A stretch of 64,000 nucleotides of DNA from the NCBI GenBank assembly GCA_015075305.1, contig JABTUS010000006.1, forward strand, positions 62,001 through 126,000, given 5' to 3'. Source of the stretch: Opitutaceae bacterium (GTDB taxonomy: Bacteria > Verrucomicrobiota > Verrucomicrobiia > Opitutales > Opitutaceae). Under the pieces are notes generated by a model. The model had not been told where the DNA came from and did no database searches. It saw only the letters and a list, made by a program, of their open reading frames with translations. The translations under genes were made by a program, and so were the position numbers. Of this stretch, positions 54,287-61,974 are shown piece after piece (the first letter of the stretch is position 1; each line of letters starts with the position of its first letter).

Positions 54287-56602
54287 ATGACACCCCATCA
54301 TGTTCAGCGATTCGCTCCCAGTTGGTCCATAAACCAGGCTGGATTCCGCAATCTCATGGCAGCGGCGGCGCTTGTCGCCACCACCTTGGACATAGCCGCG
54401 CAGGCGACCGTTACCAAGTCCCTCCCCCAGGATTCATCCCCCGCCGACGATGAGGTCATCAGTTTGTCGCCCTTCTCGGTCAATGCATCCGATGACGTTG
54501 GATATGGCTCGACAACCACGGGATCGAGCAGCCGCCTCAAGCAGGCCTACATCGACACGCCACAGGTCACCTCAGTCGTGACCAGCGAGTTGATGAAGGA
54601 TGCCGGACTCTATGATTCGTCAACGGCGATCACTTTTGTTCCCAACGTCTCGACGTGGCGCACCTCGGATCTCCAATCCTTCAATATTCGTGGCATCGGT
54701 ACAAACACCCTCTACATGGACGGATTTTTCGGCCATGCCCTCCTGTTCATCGACACCGCGTTCACAGATCGGGTCGAAGTCGTGAAAGGGCCGAGTACAA
54801 CCGCGTTTGGCCGAGGCGATCCGGCCGGTTTCATCAACTATGTCTCAAAGCGTCCGCAATTCAGGGAGGGCACTCGGGCGAGTGCCATGGCGGGCACCGG
54901 AGGCCCCCGGGACACTTTCCGCTTCACCGTCGATCGCAACGGCCTTCTTGGCGACAAGGGGACCACCGCCTATCGTTTTGTCGGCCTCTATACGCGGGGC
55001 AGTGGTACACGGGATGGCAGCGAGTTCGACCGAAAGGGAGCGCTCCTCTCGGTGGATCACCGGTTCAAGGACAGAGGTGAGCTTCAATTCACAAGCAACT
55101 ACTTCGTCAACAACTCCGCGGGTACGGTCGGCAACCTCAGTTTCAGCGATGCGACGCTCCAGCGCGCATTCCGGTCGACCATAGTGGGTGGTCCGGTTGT
55201 CCCCTTCCTCGGGGTTGATGACACGTTCAACTACGATGGCACGGGATTCAAATCGGACTACGTTGGGGCGACTGTGGTGCTGAACTACAAGCTGGGTGAA
55301 AAGTGGAACACCCGGCAGGCCTTCAACTATGCCGAGTCCACACTCTACGGAATCGGCTCCGCAGGGAATGTGGCATCGGTCCGGAGCGGGCCGAACGGTC
55401 TGCTGGTCACGCTTCCGGCGAACCTGAACGACAAATACAACCGCGGCTGGTCCTATCAGGCGGACTTTCTCTACGAGACCACGGGGAAATTCCTAAACAG
55501 CAAATACAGTCTGCTCTTCGGCGGCGACGCATCGGACGGCGCGTCATTCAGTTCGGCGCAGGCTGCGACGGGAGTGGGCACACAGCTCCTCCTTGCCTTC
55601 AACCCGCACGTACCGCTGAATTTTCCCTCTCCCACGCGGTCGATCGGCTCACAGACCAGTGGACTTACCTGGAGCCCGTACGTGCAGGTTCAGGACTCGC
55701 TGTTCGATGGAAGACTCCAGATCACGGCCGCGGTGCGCTACATCTATTTTGACCAGGAGGGCCTCACCCTCGCCACCGGCGCCGTATCGCCCATCAAGTA
55801 TCGCTCACCCCTGCTGCCCACCTACTCAATCCTCTACAAGCCGGTCCGCTGGCTGTCGGTCTATGCATTGAAATCCAAGTATCAGAACCGTCCGAGTTTC
55901 CGACCGCAGTACACAGGGGTGGGTGGCGCGCAGATTCCACCCGGCGACCCGAGGCTCGGACTCACCATCACGACCCAGCCCACCACCGAGCTGACCGAGT
56001 TCGGAATCAAGGGTTCGATCTTCAAGGAGAAGATCAATTTCAGCCTGGCATACTTCGAAGTGGACAACACCGGTGTCGGTCGCTTTGCCACACTTCCGGA
56101 TCCCGTCCTGGGTTCGGTCATTTACAACTTTGCCAGCCAGGATGTCGTGAAGGGATGGGAGATCGAGATCTTCGGACAGCCGACCAGGAATATCACGCTC
56201 ATGCTCGGAGCCGGATTTCTGGACAGCCATGCCAATGTGCCTGTGGCGGGCGGCCAGATCTTCGACCTCGCCTATCCGAACAATCCCAACACGGTGCACG
56301 GCAACATCAAGTACTCGTTCGGCCCGAAGGCCCGCGAGGGCTTTTCGATGGTGGCGGGCGCCAAGTCGATCCTGTCGGGCTGGAGCGCCAACGTGAACAG
56401 TGTGGGGTCCTTGGGAAATCTGCCATATCCCAAGACAGTGACGCTGGCCAACTTCGGCTTGGAATATGGTTTTCGCGGTGGCAGGGACTCAATCAGTCTG
56501 CGAGTAAGCAACGCATTTCACCGTCATGCAGTGGTGGCGGGTTCCTATGTTGGTGCGGCTCAGGGGCGCCAGGTGTTTCTCAGTTACGACAAGCAGTTCT
56601 AA
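54287..56602 (+). CDS. TonB-dependent receptor, LSPF type, tandem paralog 1
   Basis: 771 residues; GAGG at 54274-54277 supports the ATG. A signal-like segment (LMAAAALVATTLDIAAQATV) precedes the TonB-box-like VISLSPFSVNASDDVGYGS. The plug contains YIDTPQVTSVVTSELMKDAG, SFNIRGIGTNTLYMDGFFGH and DRVEVVKGPSTTAFGRGDPA; the 22-strand barrel closes with GRQVFLSYDKQF. It should import a glycan fragment. Its neighbour at 56868 has the same plan and the shared run GRGDPAGFIN, so they are duplicates that may take different oligomers or sulfation states (inference). It is first of the rightward set. Confidence 0.95.
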   Translation: MTPHHVQRFAPSWSINQAGFRNLMAAAALVATTLDIAAQATVTKSLPQDSSPADDEVISLSPFSVNASDDVGYGSTTTGSSSRLKQAYIDTPQVTSVVTSELMKDAGLYDSSTAITFVPNVSTWRTSDLQSFNIRGIGTNTLYMDGFFGHALLFIDTAFTDRVEVVKGPSTTAFGRGDPAGFINYVSKRPQFREGTRASAMAGTGGPRDTFRFTVDRNGLLGDKGTTAYRFVGLYTRGSGTRDGSEFDRKGALLSVDHRFKDRGELQFTSNYFVNNSAGTVGNLSFSDATLQRAFRSTIVGGPVVPFLGVDDTFNYDGTGFKSDYVGATVVLNYKLGEKWNTRQAFNYAESTLYGIGSAGNVASVRSGPNGLLVTLPANLNDKYNRGWSYQADFLYETTGKFLNSKYSLLFGGDASDGASFSSAQAATGVGTQLLLAFNPHVPLNFPSPTRSIGSQTSGLTWSPYVQVQDSLFDGRLQITAAVRYIYFDQEGLTLATGAVSPIKYRSPLLPTYSILYKPVRWLSVYALKSKYQNRPSFRPQYTGVGGAQIPPGDPRLGLTITTQPTTELTEFGIKGSIFKEKINFSLAYFEVDNTGVGRFATLPDPVLGSVIYNFASQDVVKGWEIEIFGQPTRNITLMLGAGFLDSHANVPVAGGQIFDLAYPNNPNTVHGNIKYSFGPKAREGFSMVAGAKSILSGWSANVNSVGSLGNLPYPKTVTLANFGLEYGFRGGRDSISLRVSNAFHRHAVVAGSYVGAAQGRQVFLSYDKQF

Positions 56603-56867
56603 TTGATGGAAGCGGTCCGGGCAGCGGCCGGAGACACCGCCCCGGAGCTTCCTTCTCCATGGTGCAGTGAGGTTCGTTCGACATGGATTCGCATGCGAGA
56701 ATGGCGTCCGTCAGAAAAATGCAGTTCAAGGAAAATGAACGGCACCGTAAACGCTCCTCGGTCTTCGTTGGTCACAAAATCAGATCCGCTTCCCTATCTC
56801 CGTATGGCAGCGGGTTCTTTTCCGGTAACCATGGCACCTCTCACAAACCCAAGCTTTGATGTTTACG
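56603..56867. other. 265-base spacer between the two receptor genes, with one operator-like element
   Basis: No coding sequence that I can support. It contains CGTAAACGC at 56746-56754, and a near match (TGTTTACG) at 56860-56867 just before the second receptor's ATG. The second receptor therefore may have its own promoter. Confidence 0.4.
56746..56754. promoter_or_regulatory. Candidate operator copy 3 (CGTAAACGC)
   Basis: Same nine-mer as at 54059 and 54173, with the extended match ACCGTAAACGC to copy 1, lying 114 bases before the second receptor start. Confidence 0.38.
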
Positions 56868-59198
56868 ATGAATAAATCAGCTCCATCGCGTCGCGCAACG
56901 TTGGCGAACTCCAGGATACTGCGGAGTTTGCGGCTGGCTGGAATTGCCGGCGCGCTCAGCCCCCTGCTCCTGGCGCAGGCACCCGCTTCAAGACAGACCG
57001 AGGACGCCAGCACCACCGATCGCGATCAGGAGACAATCAGCCTGTCTCCATTTTCTGTGACTGCCTCCAACGACGTCGGCTACGGCGCGGGCACTGAAGG
57101 CTCCAGCGGCAGATTGCGAATCCCGTACCTGGATTCTGCGCAGACAAGCACGATCGTGACCAGCGAGCTCATGGAGGATTTTGGCCTGTCCGATTCCGCC
57201 CAGGCCATGCTCTTCATCCCGAATGCGGAGGTGAATCGGACGCAGGATGTCCAGACCTTCAACATTCGCGGCCTCAACACCACGGGCCTCTACATGGACG
57301 GCTTCTTTGCGCACAGCCTGACGTTCATCGACACCGCGTTCTTTGACCGCATCGAGGTCGTCAAGGGACCCAGTTCGGTCGGGTTCGGACGGGGTGATCC
57401 GGCCGGATTCATCAACTTTGTCTCAAAGCGCCCCCAATACAATCGGCGCACCCTGCTCACCCTTTCCGCCGGAACAGGCGGTCCCAGACCCAACTATCGC
57501 GCGGTTCTTGACCACAATGGCTTCTTCGGGAAGAGCCAAAAAACCGCTTATCGTTTTGTGGCGCAATATGGAGGGGGAAGCACCACCCGGGTTGGCAGCG
57601 AATTTGAGCGAAGGGGAGCGCTCCTTGCGGTGGACCACAAATTTGGCGACGCGGGCGATTTGTCGGTCACCGCCCACTACTTCCAGAACAATTCCGGATA
57701 TGCCGTGGGAAACCTGAGTTTCAGCGACCCCACCTTGCAATATGCTTTTCGCTCCACGATCACCGTCGACCAGAAGGTGCCGGTGCACAGTGTCGACACT
57801 ACATTCAATTTCGCCGGTACGGGAACCGAGGCCGACTATGCGCTCCTCTCGGGCATCCTGAACCTGAGGCTTGGCAGGCACTGGAACATCCGCCAGGCCG
57901 CGAAGTATTCGGAATCGCAGAATACCTCACAAGGCACCGCGGGGAATGTTTCCTCGGTGCGGCGCAGGGCTTCCGACGGACAACTTATCTTCACCCAGAG
58001 CGCGGCAAGGCACTTTGCGAGCAGCAAGAGTCTCTCCTACCAGCTCGACATGCTCTTTGAACAGTCGAGCAAGTTTCTCGACAGCAATTACAGCCTGCTG
58101 TTTGGAGGAGACATCAGCTACGACCGGAATGTCGGACAATCCCAGGCGGCGGTCGCGAACGGGTATCAGACCCAGTTGTACCTGGCGTTCAATCCAAACA
58201 CGCCGATCACTTTTCCAACCATTCCCCTGTCGCAAACAGGATCGCACACCGACGGCATCAACTGGAGCCCCTATGTCCAGGCTCAGGCAAACTTTCTGGA
58301 CAAGAAATTCCAGGCGACGGCCGCGGCCAGATATGTCTACCAGGATGTTGATTCGGTGAGCAATGTGACCGGCAGGGTTACACCCATCAAAAACCGGACG
58401 CCGCTTCTCCCCATGGCTTCGCTGCTCTACAAGCCGACGAAGAACATTTCGCTCTATGCACTCTGGTCGAAGTTCGAGCAGCAGCAAACGGTGGTGACGA
58501 CCTACGTCATTCCTGGAGGGGGGCAGCTTCCCATCACCGATCCGCGTTCGCAGTTGATCAGCATTCGAAAGCCCACCACTGAGTTGAAGGAACTTGGAAT
58601 CAAGACAATGCTCTTTGACGGAAAACTCACCTTGTCGGGCGCAATCTACCGGACGGAGAACAGCGGAGTGGGGCGCCTCGCCCTGCTGCCGGATCCCACC
58701 TACGGCTCGGTGCAGTACAACTTCACCAGCGTGGACGTGCTCAAAGGTTATGAAGTTCAGATTGCGGGGCGGGTGACGAATCATCTCACGATCATGCTCG
58801 GTGGGGGAATCCAGAAAACCGAAGCCCAGGTGCCGGCCCCTCCGAGTGGCGATATCGTCAATCTTCCCTATCCCGGAAATGCCGACAATGTCTCCGTGAA
58901 CATCAAGTATTCCTTTGAGTCCAAACCGCGCAGAGGCCTGACCCTGATTGCAGGCGCCAAGAGTTTCCTGAAGGGATGGAGCGCAAATGCCAACAACGTG
59001 CCGGCTCTGAAAGATCTTCCCTATCCGGATACCGTGACCGTCGCCACCCTTTCTGCAAGATACGGATTTCGCGACGGGCGCGACAGTCTGACGCTCAGGG
59101 TCAACAATGCCTTCCACAAGGAAGCAGTCGTTGCCGGGGGCTACCTCGCGGCTGTGAGCGGACGCCTTTTCACACTTGAATACACCAAGGAGTTCTGA
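56868..59198 (+). CDS. TonB-dependent receptor, LSPF type, tandem paralog 2
   Basis: 776 residues from ATG 56868 (MNKSAPSRRATLANSR); ATG 56859 is an alternative. The signal segment SLRLAGIAGALSPLLLAQAP is followed by TISLSPFSVTASNDVGYGAG. The plug has SFIDTAFFDR-like and VEVVKGPSSVGFGRGDPAGF motifs, and the barrel ends GRLFTLEYTKEF. It parallels the preceding receptor from end to end, including the same SLSPFSV box and the DVGYG stretch after it, but the loops differ, so ligand preference may have diverged. The sulfatase gene starts 11 bases after its stop with a strong ribosome-binding site, so the two are co-transcribed. Confidence 0.95.
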   Translation: MNKSAPSRRATLANSRILRSLRLAGIAGALSPLLLAQAPASRQTEDASTTDRDQETISLSPFSVTASNDVGYGAGTEGSSGRLRIPYLDSAQTSTIVTSELMEDFGLSDSAQAMLFIPNAEVNRTQDVQTFNIRGLNTTGLYMDGFFAHSLTFIDTAFFDRIEVVKGPSSVGFGRGDPAGFINFVSKRPQYNRRTLLTLSAGTGGPRPNYRAVLDHNGFFGKSQKTAYRFVAQYGGGSTTRVGSEFERRGALLAVDHKFGDAGDLSVTAHYFQNNSGYAVGNLSFSDPTLQYAFRSTITVDQKVPVHSVDTTFNFAGTGTEADYALLSGILNLRLGRHWNIRQAAKYSESQNTSQGTAGNVSSVRRRASDGQLIFTQSAARHFASSKSLSYQLDMLFEQSSKFLDSNYSLLFGGDISYDRNVGQSQAAVANGYQTQLYLAFNPNTPITFPTIPLSQTGSHTDGINWSPYVQAQANFLDKKFQATAAARYVYQDVDSVSNVTGRVTPIKNRTPLLPMASLLYKPTKNISLYALWSKFEQQQTVVTTYVIPGGGQLPITDPRSQLISIRKPTTELKELGIKTMLFDGKLTLSGAIYRTENSGVGRLALLPDPTYGSVQYNFTSVDVLKGYEVQIAGRVTNHLTIMLGGGIQKTEAQVPAPPSGDIVNLPYPGNADNVSVNIKYSFESKPRRGLTLIAGAKSFLKGWSANANNVPALKDLPYPDTVTVATLSARYGFRDGRDSLTLRVNNAFHKEAVVAGGYLAAVSGRLFTLEYTKEF

Positions 59199-59209
59199 CC
59201 GGAGGGACG

Positions 59210-60661
59210 ATGCGCCTGATATCCTGTCTCCCTCTTGTCTCCCTGCTGGCCGTCGCGATGACTGCATGGTCTCCCGCGGCGGCCGGAGCCGCGTCGCGGC
59301 CAAACGTGGTCTTGATCGTGAGCGACGACATGGGCTATGCGGATCTGCCTGGCTTCGGAATGAACATGGGAATACCGATGCCCCAGATGGACCGACTTCG
59401 CACCGGTGGAGTCTCCTTCACCAACGCCTACGCTTCCGCACCCATCTGCGTTGTTTCACGCATGGGAATGTACACCGGCCGCAATCAAGCCCGCTGGGGC
59501 GTGTATGAGAACGTTTACGACGGCAATCCCGCCTACATAAAGTTCCAGCGGGAGAAGACCATCGCCAGCTATTTCAAGGAGGCGGGCTATGCGACGTCGC
59601 TCGTTGGCAAATGGCATTTGTCGGGCAATGGAAACATCTTGGATCAGCCGCCAGACTTTCTTCCGGATGCCAAGGGATTCGATGAAATCACGATCATCCC
59701 CGGTGGCATGTCGAGCTATCAGCCGGGCACGCTACTCTACCGCAAGGGTGGTTCTTTCATTCCTGCGCCGGAGCATCTGACAGATTATTTCGGGCACCTG
59801 GCGGCGGACTTCATACAAAGAAAGAAGGACGAGCCCTTCTTCCTTCTGCTCGCGTTCAACGCCGTGCACGCGCCGCTGCATGCCTTGGAAAAGGACATCG
59901 AGGAATTCGGCAGCCTGAAGGGTTATGACAGTGGCACCTATGTGCCGGAGCTCGCGGTGGCGAATCGCAACGTCCGCCGGGACCGGGAGGTATACAGCGG
60001 CATGATGCGCGCTTTCGACCGGAACATCGGTCGGGTGCTGGATGCCTTGAGTCAGGCGGGAGTGTCGGGTGAAACACTGGTTGTCTATGTCAACGACAAT
60101 GGAGGACCCGCGCTGGATACTCCGGTCCATTCCTACAATGAGGCCTCAAACCTGCCCTATCGTGGAGGCAAGTTTGACTGCCTTGAGGGAGGAATCCGCG
60201 TGCCCATGGTGATCAGCTGGCCGGGGCACATTCCCACCTCCCGAAGATATGGAACGTTCACCGGACTGACCAGCAGCCTCGACATACTCCCAACGGTGCT
60301 CGCGGCATGCGGTATCTCGGCACCCAAGGACAGGCCTCTGGACGGCACCAATCTCATCCCGTTTCTCAATCAAACGCCCGTCAGCGACCCGCACAATTCA
60401 CTGTGCTGGCAGGGATTCTTCCTGGATGAGAAAAACACCGGGCAGGCCGCGATCCGTCAGGGGAAATGGAAGCTCCACCAGTACGCATCCGTTGTGGCCG
60501 GGCCGCGCCTTGAGGACTGGGCGCTTTACGATCTCACGGCCGATCCCGGCGAAAAGAGAGACCTTTCAAGAGATCATCCGGGCAAGGTGAAGGAACTGGA
60601 CGACGATTGGAGAAAGTGGAAGGCGGAGATGCAGCCGCTCGCCCTTGCCAAATCCAAATGA
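59210..60661 (+). CDS. Family S1 sulfatase-like protein with CVVSR in place of CxPSR
   Basis: 483 residues; GGAGG at 59201-59205 sits four bases before the ATG. Signal peptide residues 1-27. The core starts PNVVLIVSDDMGYADLPGFG, and SLVGKWHL, YVNDNGG and the C-terminal GKWKLHQYA strand are standard. The active-site motif, however, reads ICVVSRMGMYTG: Cys80 and Arg84 are kept, but the Pro normally recognised by the formylglycine-generating enzyme is Val. It may still be matured, may be inactive, or may use unmodified Cys. It lies 11 bases after a receptor gene and about 60 bases before the lactonase start, inside the rightward set, so a role in the same glycan is likely. Confidence 0.88.
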   Translation: MRLISCLPLVSLLAVAMTAWSPAAAGAASRPNVVLIVSDDMGYADLPGFGMNMGIPMPQMDRLRTGGVSFTNAYASAPICVVSRMGMYTGRNQARWGVYENVYDGNPAYIKFQREKTIASYFKEAGYATSLVGKWHLSGNGNILDQPPDFLPDAKGFDEITIIPGGMSSYQPGTLLYRKGGSFIPAPEHLTDYFGHLAADFIQRKKDEPFFLLLAFNAVHAPLHALEKDIEEFGSLKGYDSGTYVPELAVANRNVRRDREVYSGMMRAFDRNIGRVLDALSQAGVSGETLVVYVNDNGGPALDTPVHSYNEASNLPYRGGKFDCLEGGIRVPMVISWPGHIPTSRRYGTFTGLTSSLDILPTVLAACGISAPKDRPLDGTNLIPFLNQTPVSDPHNSLCWQGFFLDEKNTGQAAIRQGKWKLHQYASVVAGPRLEDWALYDLTADPGEKRDLSRDHPGKVKELDDDWRKWKAEMQPLALAKSK

Positions 60662-60722
60662 GGCGGACTCACGCGGGGCGTTCTGTGCCGGGCTTCCAGC
60701 CAGCGATGAGCGCATCGATCTC

Positions 60723-61850
60723 ATGCAAAGCGCGCACATCTTCGTTTTTGCTTTCCTTCTCCTCAGCGGGCGTTCCCTGAGCCTGGCCAGTCCGCTGGTT
60801 TTCGTCACCTCCTTTGGTCCGGGCGCCAAGGGAGCCATCCATGCCTGCCATCTCGATGCGACGGCAGGCGTGCTGGAAGCTGGCCGCCAGGTCGCCCAGC
60901 TTCCCAATCCCTACTACCTTGCGCTCTCTCCAGATCGTCGGTTCCTCTATTCCATTTGCGCCGACAACTTCGGCAGCAAGGAGGAAGAAGCAATTGAAGC
61001 CTTCCGCATCACGGACAGCGAAGGCAGCCTGCAACCGCTCAACCGACGTTCCACCCGGGGCTCCGCCTCCTGTTTCCTTTGGATCGAGCCCACCGGCCAG
61101 ACGATGCTCGTCGCCAACTATGCAAGCAGCAGCATCGCTTCTCTGCCCGTGCATGCCGACGGTTCGCTCGGGGAAATCGTTTCTTTCCATCGACATGTCG
61201 GCAAGGTGTTCGACCCCGTGCGACAGGGAATGCCTCATCCTCACGCCATCATCCCCAGCCCGGACAACCGCTTCGCCCTGGTGCCAGATCTGGGCCTCGA
61301 CCGGATCGCGGTCTACACCCTGGACGTCGCTTCTTCAAAGCTCACCCCCCATGAACCGCCTTTTGTCGAAGCCCCTCAACGCTCCGGCCCCCGCCACCTC
61401 GTGTTCCATCCGAACGGTCACTGGCTGTATGTCATCAATGAAATCGCGAACTCCGTCACGCGCTACGACTACCATGCCGCACGAGGAACGCTGACCCGCC
61501 GTGAAACCATTTCCACGCTTCCCGCCGGCTACGACGGGCGAAGCAACTGCGCCGATTTGAGGATCACGCCTGACGGTCGTTTTCTGTATGCATCCAACCG
61601 CACACACGACAGCATTGCGTGCTACACCATCGCTGCGGACGGCGTGCTGAGCCTGATTGAGATCCGTCCGAGCTTGGGAGGGATGCCGCAGGATCTGTGC
61701 ATCACTCCGGACGGGCGGCTGCTGCTCTGCGCCAACATGCGCGGCGACAATGTCGCTGCGTTTCGCATCGACGCGCACAGCGGGCGGTTGGAGCCGGCCG
61801 GCGAGCCGCTTCCCGTGCATAAACCCTCGTGCATTTTGTTGCTGCCTTGA
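60723..61850 (+). CDS. Exported lactonase-type seven-bladed propeller (6-phosphogluconolactonase family fold)
   Basis: 375 residues from ATG 60723, which starts a signal peptide (MQSAHIFVFAFLLLSGRSLS); the ORF from 60645 overlaps the sulfatase gene. Blades carry the family signatures: VTSFGPGAKGAIHACHLD, NPYYLALSPDRRFLYSI, PHPHAIIPSPDNRFALVPDL, GPRHLVFHPNGHWLYVINE, DLRITPDGRFLYASNR and MPQDLCITPDGRLLLCANMR. Cytosolic YbhE-type enzymes hydrolyse 6-phosphogluconolactone; an exported copy more likely opens a non-phosphorylated sugar lactone or is a related cycloisomerase. Together with the Ldh_2 enzyme it hints at an oxidative route for the released sugar (inference). Confidence 0.88.
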   Translation: MQSAHIFVFAFLLLSGRSLSLASPLVFVTSFGPGAKGAIHACHLDATAGVLEAGRQVAQLPNPYYLALSPDRRFLYSICADNFGSKEEEAIEAFRITDSEGSLQPLNRRSTRGSASCFLWIEPTGQTMLVANYASSSIASLPVHADGSLGEIVSFHRHVGKVFDPVRQGMPHPHAIIPSPDNRFALVPDLGLDRIAVYTLDVASSKLTPHEPPFVEAPQRSGPRHLVFHPNGHWLYVINEIANSVTRYDYHAARGTLTRRETISTLPAGYDGRSNCADLRITPDGRFLYASNRTHDSIACYTIAADGVLSLIEIRPSLGGMPQDLCITPDGRLLLCANMRGDNVAAFRIDAHSGRLEPAGEPLPVHKPSCILLLP

Positions 61851-61974
61851 TGTCGCGGGACGCGGATGTGGCATGTCCCTATTTGAAAGATTCACGTCCT
61901 TTCCGAGAGGTCGGGCAATTGCAATGATCCACCCGACTTTGGAACAACCGGCTGATTCTGCCATGGAATTTATG

